64,000 nucleotides of DNA from DASRHD01 sp035485575 (GTDB lineage Bacteria; Verrucomicrobiota; Verrucomicrobiia; Opitutales; Opitutaceae). The translations under genes were made by a program, and so were the position numbers. The stretch lies in the NCBI GenBank assembly GCA_035485575.1, contig DATHNW010000023.1:1-64000 (forward strand), read 5' to 3'. Under the pieces are notes generated by a model. That model ran no database searches, was not told where the DNA came from, and saw nothing but the letters and a program-made list of their open reading frames with translations. Of this stretch, positions 19,947 through 29,624 are shown piece after piece (position 1 is the first letter of the stretch; each line of letters starts with the position of its first letter).

Positions 19947-21374
19947 TCAGTACTTGCCCGGCTCGAGGCCGAAATAATCCGCCGCGTTCTTGTAGCAGAT
20001 GTTCTCGACCATCCCGCCGACCAGCTTGCGGTCGGCCGGGATGAGCCCGGCCTCGATGTCCGCGCCCAGCATCGAGCAGAGCAGGCGGCGGAAATACTCA
20101 TGGCGCACGTAGCTGAGGAAGCTGCGTGAGTCAGTCAGCATGCCGACAAACCGTGAAAGCAGGCCGAGCTGCGAGAGCGCATTGATCTGCCATTCCATCG
20201 CCTCCCTCTGGTCGAGAAACCACCAGCCGGAACCGAACTGGAGCTTGCCGGGAATCGTGCCGTCCTGGAAGTTTCCGATCATCGTCGCGAAGATATAGTT
20301 GTCGGCCGGATTCAGGTTGTAGAGGACCATCTTCGGCAGCTTTTCCTCGGAATCGAGGCGGTCGAGATAGCGCGAGAGGCCGCGCGCCTGCGGGAAATCG
20401 CCAATCGAGTCGACACCGGCATCGGCCCCAAGGCGCTTGAGCAGGCGGCTGTTGTTGTTGCGCAGCGCGCCGAGGTGGAGCTGCTTGGTCCAGCCGCGAT
20501 CGGCGTCGAGCCGGCCGAAGAAAAGCATCATGAACCAGGCGAACTTCGCGGCCTGGTCGGGCGTAGCCGCCGTGCCGGCGCGCGCCTGCGCAAAAATGGT
20601 CGCGGCTTCCCGCTCGGTACAGTCGGTGTCTGGAATGAACTCCATGCCGTGATCGGACAGCCGGCCGCCGAGCGAGTGGAAAAAGTCGTGACGCTGCTTG
20701 AGCGCGGCCAGGAATGACGCGAGATCCTTCACGTCGACGTTCGCCCGCGCCGCGAGCTTGTCGCACCAGAGGATGAACGTGGCGGGATTGGCCACGCCAA
20801 GTGCCTTGTCAGGGCGGAAAGCCGGATAGACCTTGGTCCCCAGTTTGGCCTTCTTGATCGCGATGTGGTTCGCGAGGTCATCCACCGGATCGTCGGTGGT
20901 GCAGACGACATTCACCTTGAATTTTTTCAGGATTCCGTGAACGGACAGCTCGGGCTTGGCAAGCCGGGCATTGGCCTGTTTCCAGATTTTCGCCGCATTG
21001 GCCTCGTTGATGATGAGGTCGATGTCAAAGTAGCGGCGCAGCTCGAGGTGCGACCAGTGATGGAGAGGATTGCGCAGCATCTGCGGCACGGCGCGCGTGT
21101 AGGCGAGAAACTTGTCATAGTCGCTGGTTTCGCTGCCGGTGATCAGGTTCTCGGGCACCCCGTTGGAGCGCATCGCGCGCCACTTGTAATGGTCTCCTGC
21201 GAGCCAGATCTGGTAAAGATTTTCGAAACGCTGGTTGCCGGCGATCTGCTCGGGCGGCAAATGGCAGTGGTAGTCAAAGATGGGCTGGTCGACCGCGTGC
21301 TCGAAATACAGTTCGCGGGCCCACTTGGTGTTGAGCAAAAAATCCTCGGGGAGAAACGATTTGGCGGCACACAT
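19947..21374 (-). CDS. uxaC: Glucuronate isomerase
   Basis: 475-residue uronate isomerase (amidohydrolase fold) that converts glucuronate to fructuronate and galacturonate to tagaturonate, cytoplasmic. The N-terminus 'FLLNTKWARELYFEHAVDQPIFDYHCHLPPEQIAGNQRFENLYQIWLAGDHYKWRAMR' is diagnostic, and the HxH metal pair sits in 'DYHCHL'. No other hexuronate gene is adjacent, so it stands alone here. Starts with the ATG at 21374; an A-rich stretch precedes it. Confidence 0.97.
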   Translation of the reverse strand: MCAAKSFLPEDFLLNTKWARELYFEHAVDQPIFDYHCHLPPEQIAGNQRFENLYQIWLAGDHYKWRAMRSNGVPENLITGSETSDYDKFLAYTRAVPQMLRNPLHHWSHLELRRYFDIDLIINEANAAKIWKQANARLAKPELSVHGILKKFKVNVVCTTDDPVDDLANHIAIKKAKLGTKVYPAFRPDKALGVANPATFILWCDKLAARANVDVKDLASFLAALKQRHDFFHSLGGRLSDHGMEFIPDTDCTEREAATIFAQARAGTAATPDQAAKFAWFMMLFFGRLDADRGWTKQLHLGALRNNNSRLLKRLGADAGVDSIGDFPQARGLSRYLDRLDSEEKLPKMVLYNLNPADNYIFATMIGNFQDGTIPGKLQFGSGWWFLDQREAMEWQINALSQLGLLSRFVGMLTDSRSFLSYVRHEYFRRLLCSMLGADIEAGLIPADRKLVGGMVENICYKNAADYFGLEPGKY

Positions 21375-21508
21375 GGGAGTAAAAAAATAAATCGGCCCGC
21401 CCGCGGGGCGCGAGCCTAATTAACATGGCGAACCACGGCAGGCGGGCGCAAAATCAGTCGTCCCGTCCGAATTCCAATCCGGGCGTCTGTTTCCTGATGC
21501 CCGGCGGG

Positions 21509-22735
21509 TCAAACCTTCGGTCCGCCCTGCGCCAGGTTGCGCGCGCGCAGCCGCAGGCCGTTGAGGCGAATGAAGCCGGTCGCGTCGCTCTGGTTGTACC
21601 AGCTCTTCACACCCTCCATCGAGGCGACCTTGAGGTCGTAGAGCGAATACTTCGACTTGCGGCCGCAGGTGATGACATTGCCCTTGTAGAGTTTGAGGCG
21701 CACAGTGCCGGAAACGTATTTCTGGCTTTCGTCCACCAGCGCCTGCAGGGCTTCGCGTTCGGGCGCGAACCAGAAGCCGTAGTAAACCAGCTCGGCGTAT
21801 TTCGGGATGAGCGAATCGCGCAGGTGTTGCACTTCGCGGTCAAGCGTGAGCGATTCGATCTGCTTGTGCGCATGCATCAGGATAGTGCCACCAGGCGTCT
21901 CGTAGACGCCGCGCGATTTCATGCCGACGAAACGGTTCTCGACGAGGTCGACGCGGCCGATGCCGTGCCGGCCGCCGAGCTGGTTGAGCGTCTTCAGCAC
22001 GCCCGCGGGCGACAGCTTTTTGCCGTTCACCGCGACGCAGTTGCCCTTCACAAAATCAAGCTCGAGATATTCGGCCTTGTTCGGCGCGTCCTCGGGCGAA
22101 ACCGAGAGCTTGAACATGCCCTTGTTCGCCTTCGTGGTGGGATCAAACCACGGATCCTCGAGAATGCCGGCCTCGTAGGAAATGTGGAGAAGATTGCGAT
22201 CCATTGAGTAAGGCTTCTTCAGCGAGGCCTCGACCGGAATCCTGTGCTCCCGGCAATAATCGATCATCTCGGCGCGGCCGGGAAATTTTTCGCGGAACGT
22301 GTCGATTTTCCACGGTGCCAGAATGGCCAGCCGCGGCGCGAGCGCCATGTAGGTGAGCTCGAAGCGGCACTGGTCGTTGCCCTTGCCGGTGGCGCCGTGC
22401 GCAACCGTGTCGGCCTTTTCCTTTTTCGCGATCTCGATCTGCGCCTTGGCGATGAGCGGACGCGCAATGGAGGTGCCCAGATAGTACTGGCCTTCGTAAA
22501 CCGCGTTGGCGCGGATCATCGGATAGATGAAATCCCGGGCGAATTCCTCGACCAGGTCGAGCGTGTAGTGCTTCGACGCGCCGGTCTTCCGCGCCTTTTG
22601 CGGCAGGCCGCGCAGCTCCTCCTCCTGGCCGATGTCGGCGGCAAACGTGATGATCTCAGCGTCGTAGGTTTCCTTGAGCCACTTGACGATGACGGAGGTG
22701 TCGAGGCCTCCCGAGTAAGCGAGCACGATTTTCAT
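21509..22735 (-). CDS. argG: Argininosuccinate synthase
   Basis: 408 residues; joins citrulline and aspartate using ATP, the penultimate step to arginine. The P-loop pyrophosphatase motif 'AYSGGLDTSV' lies at the very N-terminus, followed by 'GATGKGNDQCRFEL', 'ILAPWK' and 'SYEAGILEDPW'. The frame continues 18 codons upstream, but the ATG at 22735 (MKIVLAYSGG) matches the family start. Last gene of the leftward run argB-argD-argF-argG, with 56 bases to argF. Confidence 0.97.
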   Translation of the reverse strand: MKIVLAYSGGLDTSVIVKWLKETYDAEIITFAADIGQEEELRGLPQKARKTGASKHYTLDLVEEFARDFIYPMIRANAVYEGQYYLGTSIARPLIAKAQIEIAKKEKADTVAHGATGKGNDQCRFELTYMALAPRLAILAPWKIDTFREKFPGRAEMIDYCREHRIPVEASLKKPYSMDRNLLHISYEAGILEDPWFDPTTKANKGMFKLSVSPEDAPNKAEYLELDFVKGNCVAVNGKKLSPAGVLKTLNQLGGRHGIGRVDLVENRFVGMKSRGVYETPGGTILMHAHKQIESLTLDREVQHLRDSLIPKYAELVYYGFWFAPEREALQALVDESQKYVSGTVRLKLYKGNVITCGRKSKYSLYDLKVASMEGVKSWYNQSDATGFIRLNGLRLRARNLAQGGPKV

Positions 22736-22791
22736 GGAATGGCGTGGAATAATTGGGTGGTTGGAAGATTTTCGCGAGCGAAAGCGCACCC

Positions 22792-23739
22792 TTACGCGCG
22801 CGGCTGCTGCGCCAGCACGGCGAGGATGGCCTTCTGCACATGCAGGCGGTTTTCCGCCTGGTCAAAAATGATCGAGCGCGGGTTGTCGAGCACCTCCTGC
22901 GCGACTTCCTCGCCCGGATGCGCGGGCAGGCAGTGCATGAAGAACGCATCCGGCTTGGCCGCGGCGAAAAGTTTGCCAGTGACCGCGTAAGGCAGCATTT
23001 GCGCATGGCGCTGCTTGGTCTCGTTCTCCTGCCCCATGCTCGCCCACACGTCGGTGTAAACGATGTCCGCGCCGCTGACGGCCTCAAGGGGATCGGTCGT
23101 GAAATGGTAGGACCCGGCAAATCCCTCGGCCTTGAGCAGCGCATTGATCTCCGCGCCCGGCGCGTGGTCCTTCGGACCGGCGAGCGAGATCTTCATGCCG
23201 AAAAGCGCCGCGCCGAGAATCCACGAATTGGCCATGTTGAAACAGGTATCACCGAGAAAAGCGATTTTGCGCCCGCGCAGCGAACCGAACAGGTCGCCGC
23301 CCGGCGCGGCCCAGCGCTCGGCCGCGGTGAAGGCGTCGGTGTAGATCTGGCAGGGATGCAGGAAATCCGTGAGCGCGTTGATCACCGGCACACTCCCCTG
23401 CCGCGCCAACTCGACGACCTCGGCGTGATGGAAGGTGCGGACGATGAGACCGTGCACGAAGCGCGACAGCACCCGCGCGGTGTCGGCCACCGACTCGCTG
23501 CGGCCGAGTTGGATGTCGTTCTTGTTAAGGAAAAGCGGATGGCCGCCGAGTTCGTGCAGGCCGACCTCGAAGGAGACGCGCGTGCGCGTGCTGGTTTTGG
23601 AGAAAATCATCGCCCACGTCTGCCCGGCGAGCACGGGCGGCGTGTGCCGGCCACGCTTCTGCTTGAAATTCTGAGCCAGCGCAAAAATTTCCGCGACTTC
23701 GTGCGGCTGGAAGTCGGTCTCCTTGAGAAAATGCTTCAT
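22792..23739 (-). CDS. argF: Ornithine carbamoyltransferase
   Basis: 315 residues; transfers carbamoyl from carbamoyl phosphate to ornithine, giving citrulline. The carbamoyl-phosphate loop 'SKTSTRTRVSFE' (STRTR at 50-54), 'LTDFLHPCQ' and the ornithine-binding 'FMHCLPAHPGEEV' are intact. The open frame reaches 23895, but homology begins at the ATG at 23739 (MKHFLKETDF). Sits 61 bases after argD and 56 bases before argG in the same direction. Confidence 0.97.
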   Translation of the reverse strand: MKHFLKETDFQPHEVAEIFALAQNFKQKRGRHTPPVLAGQTWAMIFSKTSTRTRVSFEVGLHELGGHPLFLNKNDIQLGRSESVADTARVLSRFVHGLIVRTFHHAEVVELARQGSVPVINALTDFLHPCQIYTDAFTAAERWAAPGGDLFGSLRGRKIAFLGDTCFNMANSWILGAALFGMKISLAGPKDHAPGAEINALLKAEGFAGSYHFTTDPLEAVSGADIVYTDVWASMGQENETKQRHAQMLPYAVTGKLFAAAKPDAFFMHCLPAHPGEEVAQEVLDNPRSIIFDQAENRLHVQKAILAVLAQQPRA

Positions 23740-23800
23740 GGAAAACGGATAACTTAAACCGCCCACCCGTCGCGCACGAGTGAAAAATGCGCCGGACTTG

Positions 23801-25039
23801 TTACGCTTTTGCGGCAAGAACCGCGCGGAAAATCTCGACGGAACGCGCCAGGTCGCCGGCCGTGGCGGTGAGCGGCGGCAGCAGCCGGATGACATTCCCG
23901 CCCGCCGGCAGCGCGAGCAGGCCGAGCTCGCGCAACGCCGCGAGATACGGTGCCGGATCGCCGGTAAGCTGCACGCCGACCAGGAAGCCGAGGCCGCGCA
24001 CGCCCTTTACATGCGCGGGAAATTCCGCCGCAAGTTTTTCCAGCGCCGCAATCCACGGGCCGCTGGCGCGGGCCACATGTTCGGCCAGCTTTTCTTTTTC
24101 AATGACGTCGAGCACCGCCAGCGCCGCCGCACACGCCAGTGGCGTGCCGCCAAAGGTCGTGCCATGCGAGCCGGGATGAAAAAGCTCCGCGGCATTTTCC
24201 CGCACCCAGATCGCTCCGATCGGAAAACCGCCGCCGAGGCCCTTGGCCATGCCGATGGCGTCGGGGGCAATGCCCGCGTGCTCGAAGGCGAAAAATTTTC
24301 CCGTGCGCCCGAGGCCGCACTGCACCTCGTCGATCAGGAGCAGCAATTTGTGCCGGTCGCACAGCGCGCGCAGGCTCAGCAGAAATTCCGGCGCACAGGG
24401 ATGGATGCCGCTTTCACCCTGGATCGTCTCGATGAAGATCGCCGCCGTCTGTTCGTCGATGAGATCGGCAAAGCTCTGCAGGTTGTTCAGCTCGCCAAAG
24501 GCAAAGCCCTGCACAAGCGGCCGGAAGCCTTTCTGGACCTTCTCCTGCGGCGTCGCACTCATGCCGCCGAACGTGCGGCCGTGGAAGGCGTTTTTTGCGC
24601 AGATGACCTTGAAGATTTTGCCCTCCTCGCCGCCGGCCCTCTGCTGGCCGTGCAGGCGCGCGAGCTTGAGCAGCGCCTCGTTGGCCTCGGCGCCACTGTT
24701 GCAGAAAAACACCCGGCCCGGGCCGGCGCGCTGCACGAGCCGCCGCGCCAGCTCGGCCTGGTTCGGGTTCCGGAACAGGTTGCTGACGTGGATCAGCTCG
24801 CCCGCCTGCCGCTGCACCGCCGCAACCCAGTGCGGATGGCAGTGGCCGAGTGCGCTCACCGCGATGCCCGACGTGAAATCGAGATAGCCTTTGCCCTGGT
24901 CGTCCCACACCTGCACGCCGCTTCCGCGCACGAGCGTCAGACTCGGCCGCGCGTAGTTCTTCATCACAAACGCGTCGTAGAGCTCGGCCGAACTGGTGCG
25001 GACGATGCCGGGCAGGCCGGTGGAATTTTCTTTGCTCAT
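23801..25039 (-). CDS. argD: Acetylornithine aminotransferase
   Basis: 412-residue class-III PLP aminotransferase that converts N-acetylglutamate semialdehyde to N-acetylornithine with glutamate. The PLP region shows 'LLLIDEVQCGLGRTGKFFAFEHAG' and the Schiff-base Lys in 'GMAKGLGGGFPIGA'; 'FFCNSGAEANEALLKLARLHG' is the phosphate-binding segment. Placement between argB and argF supports the acetylornithine assignment over other omega-transaminases. Confidence 0.95.
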   Translation of the reverse strand: MSKENSTGLPGIVRTSSAELYDAFVMKNYARPSLTLVRGSGVQVWDDQGKGYLDFTSGIAVSALGHCHPHWVAAVQRQAGELIHVSNLFRNPNQAELARRLVQRAGPGRVFFCNSGAEANEALLKLARLHGQQRAGGEEGKIFKVICAKNAFHGRTFGGMSATPQEKVQKGFRPLVQGFAFGELNNLQSFADLIDEQTAAIFIETIQGESGIHPCAPEFLLSLRALCDRHKLLLLIDEVQCGLGRTGKFFAFEHAGIAPDAIGMAKGLGGGFPIGAIWVRENAAELFHPGSHGTTFGGTPLACAAALAVLDVIEKEKLAEHVARASGPWIAALEKLAAEFPAHVKGVRGLGFLVGVQLTGDPAPYLAALRELGLLALPAGGNVIRLLPPLTATAGDLARSVEIFRAVLAAKA

Positions 25040-25100
25040 TTTCTCGATTCTGGCCGCGCGCCCGCGGCGCGCGACTGGAAAAACCAGGGTGGGACGCGCC

Positions 25101-25982
25101 TCAGCCGTGGACGATTTCCGTGCCGATGCCCTTGTCGGTGAAAATCTCCAGCAGCAGGCTGTGCGGCAGGCGGCCGTCGATGAAATGCACGCGCTGCACG
25201 CCTTCCTCCAGCGCGCGGATGGCGCTCGCCACCTTCGGGCGCATGCCCTTGTCGATGACGCCTTTTTTCTTCAGGTCCTCCACCTGGCTGATCTTCAAGG
25301 TCGAGATGAGCGAAGCCGCATCGGGCGGGCTCGCGAGCAGGCCGGGGACATCGCTCATGTAAACGAGCCGGCGCGCACGCAGCGCGCTGGCGACACGGCC
25401 GGCCACGAGGTCAGCGTTCACATTATAGGGCTTGCCATCATAACCTTCGGCCACGGGCGAGATGACCGGCACAAAGCCGTCGGCGATTTCCTTTTTGATC
25501 AGCTTGACCTTCACTTCCGTGACCTCGCCGACGTAGCCGAGATCGACGGTGTTGCCATCGTCGTCGGTCGTGAGCTTCTGGCAGACGAGGACGCTGTCGC
25601 CGGGCAGGCCCTTCGGCTTGGCCTTGGCCGTGGCGATGGCTTCGCAGACGTCCTTGTTCACGATTTCGTCGAGCGTCTTTTTAACGACCGCGATCGTGGC
25701 CTCGTCGGTGACGCGCAGGCCGTTGACAAAATTCGCCTTCAGGCCGGACGACTCCATCGCCTTGGTGATGGCCTTGCCGCCGCCATGCACGACGACCACG
25801 TTGATGCCGACCGCGGCGAAAAACGCGATGTCATAGGCGACGCGCGCCCGGATGGCCGGATCGGGGTCATCCATGAAGCTGCCGCCGTATTTCACGACGA
25901 ACGTCGAACCATGAAAATCCTGGATGTAAGGCAAGGCCTCGAGCAGCACCTTCGCCTTTGCGGTGACTTCAGCGACGTCCAT
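25101..25982 (-). CDS. argB: Acetylglutamate kinase
   Basis: 293-residue amino-acid kinase that phosphorylates N-acetylglutamate, usually the arginine-feedback step. Recognisable segments are 'FVVKYGGSFMDD', 'INVVVVHGGGKAITKAMESSGL', 'FVNGLRVTDEATIAVVKKTL' and 'YNVNADLVAGRVASALRARRLVYMSDVPGL'. The start (ATG at 25982) faces argJ across a 204-base divergent gap. It is the first gene of the leftward arginine run. Confidence 0.96.
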   Translation of the reverse strand: MDVAEVTAKAKVLLEALPYIQDFHGSTFVVKYGGSFMDDPDPAIRARVAYDIAFFAAVGINVVVVHGGGKAITKAMESSGLKANFVNGLRVTDEATIAVVKKTLDEIVNKDVCEAIATAKAKPKGLPGDSVLVCQKLTTDDDGNTVDLGYVGEVTEVKVKLIKKEIADGFVPVISPVAEGYDGKPYNVNADLVAGRVASALRARRLVYMSDVPGLLASPPDAASLISTLKISQVEDLKKKGVIDKGMRPKVASAIRALEEGVQRVHFIDGRLPHSLLLEIFTDKGIGTEIVHG

Positions 25983-26186
25983 GGTCCGTCAGGAAACGCG
26001 GCGCACGGCCGCGGTGAAAAAAACTGGCTGGAGGTAAAAGCTCACGTGGAATTTTTTCGTAGGGAAACCTTGTAACGCAGTAATGGTGCGCATTTCCACA
26101 AAAATTTTCAACCCGGTCCGCGCCGTCATCATTCCGTCACATAAAATCAGCTTCACTCCGCGGGCTGTCCCGCCCACTTCTCATGC

Positions 26187-27503
26187 GTGTCCAGCACCTC
26201 CCTTCTTTTCTCCTCGCGCACGGAACACCGTGCATGGCTTGCGGCGCAGGCCGCGCTGCCCGCGGGCTTCCGCGTCGGCACGGCGCGTTTCGACTTCACT
26301 CCGCGCGAGGCGCCCAAGCCGTCAAAGATGACCCTCACGCTCATCGCGCTCGACCGGCCGGCGGCGGACTTCGCCGCCATGTTCACCCGCAACGCCCTGC
26401 CCGGGGCGCCCATTGTCGTTGGCCGGCGGCGGCTGACGGAGCCGGCGCTCAGCGCCATCATTGTGAACAACAAGATCTCCAACGTCTGCGCAGCCGGCGG
26501 CGTCGAGGCGGCTGAACGCATTTGCGCGGAAACCGCGCGGCTGCTAAAGTTTTCCCCGACGCAGATCCTGCCCAGCTCGACTGGCGTCATCGGCTGGGGC
26601 CTGCCGGTCGAGGCCATGCTCGCGGCGCTACCGCAGGTCGTGGCCACGCTCACCCCGGGCTCGGTACTGCCTGCAGCCGAGGGCATCATGACGACGGACC
26701 TGTATCCGAAGGTGCGACGCGCCGCGGCCAGCGGCGGGAGCATCGTTGGCATCGCCAAGGGCGCAGGCATGATCGAACCCAATCTCGCCACGATGCTCGT
26801 GTATCTTTTCACCGACCTCGCGGTGCCGCGCGACGCCTTGCGCGCCATGCTCGCGCGCGCAGTCGAAACAAGCTTCAATACCATCAGCATCGACAGTGAC
26901 ACCAGCACGTCCGACACCGTCGCGGTCGTCTCGTCGAGCCGTGTGCCATGCGCGGATCTGGCGGAATTCGAGCGTGCGCTCACGACCGTATGCCGCGATC
27001 TGGCCGAGGATGTCGTGCGCAACGGCGAGGGCATCCGGCACGTGATTCGCGTGCAGGTGCGCCAGGCGCCCGACGCCGCCACCGCGCGGGCGCTGGGCAA
27101 AGCCATCGTCAATGCGCCGCTCTTCAAATGCGCGGTCGCCGGCAACGACCCGAACGTCGGCCGGCTTGTGCAGGCCATCGGCAAGCACGTCGGCGCATCC
27201 GCACCGGCGCTCGACCTGTCCAAGCTGCGGTTGCAGATGGGTGGCATCGAGATTTTCGCCGATGGAGTGTTTCAATTGAACCCCGCCAAAGAAACCGCCC
27301 TCGCCGCCCACCTGCGCACAGCCGAGCTTTACGCGAGCGCCCCGCCCAAGGACGGCGTGTTCACGCCGCCGGTCGATTTTCCACCGCATGAACGGTGCGT
27401 GGAGATCAGCATCGACCTGGGCGGTGGCACGGCAAACGCCACCGTGCTGGGCGGCGACCTCACGCACGAATACGTGAGCGAAAACGCCGACTATCGGAGC
27501 TGA
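26187..27503 (+). CDS. argJ: Glutamate N-acetyltransferase / ornithine acetyltransferase
   Basis: 438 residues. Transfers the acetyl group between N-acetylornithine and glutamate, running a cyclic pathway. ArgJ self-cleaves before a Thr in a 'MTTD' motif; here it is 'GIMTTDLYPK', so the nucleophile is present although the following residue is Leu rather than the common Thr. 'NNKISNVCAAGG', 'PSSTGVIGWGLP', 'IVGIAKGAGMIEPNLATML' and 'GNDPNVGRLVQAIG' are family hallmarks. Start is GTG at 26187; an out-of-frame ATG lies 4 bases before it. Divergent from argB. Confidence 0.95.
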   Translation: MSSTSLLFSSRTEHRAWLAAQAALPAGFRVGTARFDFTPREAPKPSKMTLTLIALDRPAADFAAMFTRNALPGAPIVVGRRRLTEPALSAIIVNNKISNVCAAGGVEAAERICAETARLLKFSPTQILPSSTGVIGWGLPVEAMLAALPQVVATLTPGSVLPAAEGIMTTDLYPKVRRAAASGGSIVGIAKGAGMIEPNLATMLVYLFTDLAVPRDALRAMLARAVETSFNTISIDSDTSTSDTVAVVSSSRVPCADLAEFERALTTVCRDLAEDVVRNGEGIRHVIRVQVRQAPDAATARALGKAIVNAPLFKCAVAGNDPNVGRLVQAIGKHVGASAPALDLSKLRLQMGGIEIFADGVFQLNPAKETALAAHLRTAELYASAPPKDGVFTPPVDFPPHERCVEISIDLGGGTANATVLGGDLTHEYVSENADYRS

Positions 27504-27517
27504 CGACTGAGAAAAAG

Positions 27518-27547
27518 ACCCGGAATCCTCGAAATCGGATTCCGGGT
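27518..27547. terminator. Bidirectional terminator between argJ and argC
   Basis: A perfect 11-bp stem, ACCCGGAATCC (27518-27528) and GGATTCCGGGT (27537-27547), with an 8-base loop. It is flanked by an A-run on the left (27512-27516) and TTTC on the right, so it can terminate both convergent genes. Confidence 0.85.
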
Positions 27548-27570
27548 TTCATGGCTTCTTGCTTTGGAAA

Positions 27571-28596
27571 TCAAACCAAACCTGCCGTCTCCGGAAAGCC
27601 GCACCAGAGGTTCATGATCTGCACCGCCTGGCCGCTGGCGCCTTTCATAAGGTTGTCCTCGGCCGCCGTGATGATGAAGTTTTTCGTCCGCGGGTCGAAG
27701 ACTGCGGACATGTCCACCCGGTTGGTGCCGGTAACATGCGCAGTATCGGGCGTCTCGCCGCTGGCAACAATCTGCACGAAAGGCCGACCCGCATAGGCGG
27801 TGCGCCATGCGGCATAGAGCGCATCAATGGTCGCACCAGCCGCGGCGGGAACGGTGATGGTGGTGGCAATGCCACGCCGCATAGGCGCGAGATGAGGATT
27901 GAACTGGATCACGGTCGGCGCGCCGGTGAGCTTTTCGAGCTGTTCCTCGATTTCAGCCAGATGCCGGTGCTTGACGAGGCCGTAGGCCTTGGCGCTCTCC
28001 GCGCGTTCAACAAAAAGGTAGTCCTCGGCGACCTTGCGGCCCGCGCCACTGACGCCGCTGAAGGAATTTGCCACGATATGCTCGCGCGAGACCAGGCCGG
28101 CCTTCAATAGCGGCACAAGAGGAACCAGAATGCTTGTGGGATAGCAGCCCGGCGCGGCCACGAGCTTCGCCTCGGTTTTCCACGACGGCGGCGTGAGTTC
28201 GGGCAGCACGAAGCGCGCGGCCGGCAGCAGGCCGGGCGCATGGTGCTCGCCATAATATTTCTGATAGGTGGCAAGGTCGGTGATGCGGAAGTCGGCGCTG
28301 AGGTCGATGACCCGCTTGCCGGCCGGGACCAGTTTTGCCGCAAACTCAGCCGACGTGCCGTGCGGGAGCGCGAGAAACACCAGGTCGAGGCTGCCCGCGG
28401 CGAGCGCGGCGGCATCGGAATCGGAAAAGACCAAACCGCGATCAAGGCCGCGCAGCGCGGGAAAAATCTGCGCGAGGGGCTTGCCCGCGTGGGTGCGCGA
28501 GGTCACTGCCGCGAGCTGCACCTGCGGGTGCGCGAGCAGAAGTTTGACCAGGAGTTCGCCCGAATAACCGGACGCGCCGACGACGCCGACTTTCAT
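27571..28596 (-). CDS. argC: N-acetyl-gamma-glutamyl-phosphate reductase
   Basis: 341 residues; reduces acetylglutamyl phosphate to the semialdehyde with NADPH. The NADP loop 'VGVVGASGYSGELLVKLL', the catalytic Cys in 'VAAPGCYPTSILVPLVPLL' and the His region 'VKHRHLAEIEEQL' are present. The frame extends 16 codons upstream; the ATG at 28596 (MKVGVVGASG) fits the family. It sits outside the argB-G run, on the same strand but separated from it by argJ. Confidence 0.96.
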   Translation of the reverse strand: MKVGVVGASGYSGELLVKLLLAHPQVQLAAVTSRTHAGKPLAQIFPALRGLDRGLVFSDSDAAALAAGSLDLVFLALPHGTSAEFAAKLVPAGKRVIDLSADFRITDLATYQKYYGEHHAPGLLPAARFVLPELTPPSWKTEAKLVAAPGCYPTSILVPLVPLLKAGLVSREHIVANSFSGVSGAGRKVAEDYLFVERAESAKAYGLVKHRHLAEIEEQLEKLTGAPTVIQFNPHLAPMRRGIATTITVPAAAGATIDALYAAWRTAYAGRPFVQIVASGETPDTAHVTGTNRVDMSAVFDPRTKNFIITAAEDNLMKGASGQAVQIMNLWCGFPETAGLV

Positions 28597-28714
28597 AGGA
28601 ATGGAAAAGAAATTTAAGCAGGAAGCCAGGAAACGAGGAAGCAAGAAAACCGGCCTCGGTTCAGGACGATTTCGCTGCGGATTCGAAATTTTGCGACTTT
28701 CGAATAAAAAGCAA

Positions 28715-28743
28715 AAAGCGGAGGCCGCAAGGCGCTCCGCTTT
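28715..28743 (-). terminator. Terminator after rplM-rpsI
   Basis: Stem AAAGCGGAG (28715-28723) with CTCCGCTTT (28735-28743), extended by an inner GCC-GCAA-GGC hairpin with a GNRA loop. Read on the minus strand it is followed by a T-rich tract, as expected for the end of the rplM-rpsI transcript. A second inverted repeat, ATTCGAAA/TTTCGAAT (28681-28705), lies just beyond. Confidence 0.75.
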
Positions 28744-28767
28744 GGTTGCGAAAATTTTCGTTCGCGA

Positions 28768-29166
28768 TCAACGCTTCGAGAACTGGAAGCGTTTGCGGGC
28801 GCCGGGCTGGCCGGCCTTCTTGCGCTCTCTTTCGCGCGGGTCGCGCGTGAGATGGCCGGCCTTCTTGAGCACGGGACGGAGCTCTGCGTTGAGCTTCTGC
28901 AGCGCCCGGGCGATGCCCTGCGCCACGGCGACGGCCTGGCCGCCGGAGCCGCCGCCGGAGACATTGGCGGTGACATCGATCTTGTCGCGCATCTCGACGG
29001 TGAGCAGCGGGGCGTAGGCCTGCTTGGCAAAGTTTTCGTGCGTGAAGTAATTCTCCAGCGCCCGGCCGTTGACGACGAGCTTGCCGGAGCCGGTGATGAT
29101 GCGCACGCGGGCGCTGGCGGTCTTGCGGCGGCCAGTGGCGGTGATGACGTTGGTTTCTGCGCTCAT
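28768..29166 (-). CDS. rpsI: 30S ribosomal protein S9
   Basis: 132 residues, normal S9 length. 'TGRRKTASARVRI', 'GSGKLVVNGRALENYF', 'GGGSGGQAVAVAQGIARAL' and the basic tail ending 'GARKRFQFSKR' (which reaches the P-site tRNA in the ribosome) are diagnostic. Follows rplM by 11 bases; the usual L13-S9 operon. Confidence 0.98.
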   Translation of the reverse strand: MSAETNVITATGRRKTASARVRIITGSGKLVVNGRALENYFTHENFAKQAYAPLLTVEMRDKIDVTANVSGGGSGGQAVAVAQGIARALQKLNAELRPVLKKAGHLTRDPRERERKKAGQPGARKRFQFSKR

Positions 29167-29177
29167 GGGCTGATGGA

Positions 29178-29606
29178 TTAGACGGAGATTTTCTCGGGAT
29201 TCTGCGAGGCGTGCGTGTGCTCGGGACCGGCGAAGACGCGGAGCTTGGTCAGCATCGTGGCGGCAAGACGGTTCTTCGGCAACATGCCCTTGACGGCGTG
29301 CTTGATGACAAAATCGGGACGGCGGACGCGCTGCTCGGAGAGCTTGCGGAAGCTCTCGCCACCGACAAAGCCGGAGAAAAACATGTAGCTGTTCTGCTCT
29401 TCCTTTTTGCCGGTGACCACGACCTTCTCGGCGTTGATGATGATGACATGGTCGCCCGTGTCGACGTGCGAGGTGTAGGAAGCTTTGTGGCGGCCGCGGA
29501 TGATGTTGGCGGCTTTCACCGCAAGACGGCCGAGCACCTGCCCCTCGGCATCAATGAGATACCATTTGGGTTGGACCGTGCTCTTGTTGGCAAGAAAGGT
29601 TTTCAT
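29178..29606 (-). CDS. rplM: 50S ribosomal protein L13
   Basis: 142 residues, normal L13 length. 'WYLIDAEGQVLGRLAVKAANIIRGRHKASYTSHVDTGDHVIIINAEKVVVTGKK' and the 'VKGMLPKNRLAATMLTKLRVFAGPEHTHASQNPE' tail are canonical. First gene of the rplM-rpsI operon; its promoter lies immediately before the accessory island. Confidence 0.98.
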   Translation of the reverse strand: MKTFLANKSTVQPKWYLIDAEGQVLGRLAVKAANIIRGRHKASYTSHVDTGDHVIIINAEKVVVTGKKEEQNSYMFFSGFVGGESFRKLSEQRVRRPDFVIKHAVKGMLPKNRLAATMLTKLRVFAGPEHTHASQNPEKISV

Positions 29607-29624
29607 ACGAAGAAAAGGGGTTGA

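Noticed and set aside
21429..21508. Terminator after argG
   Set aside because: A GGGCATC/GACGCCC hairpin exists on the minus strand but has no T-run; not strong enough to list.
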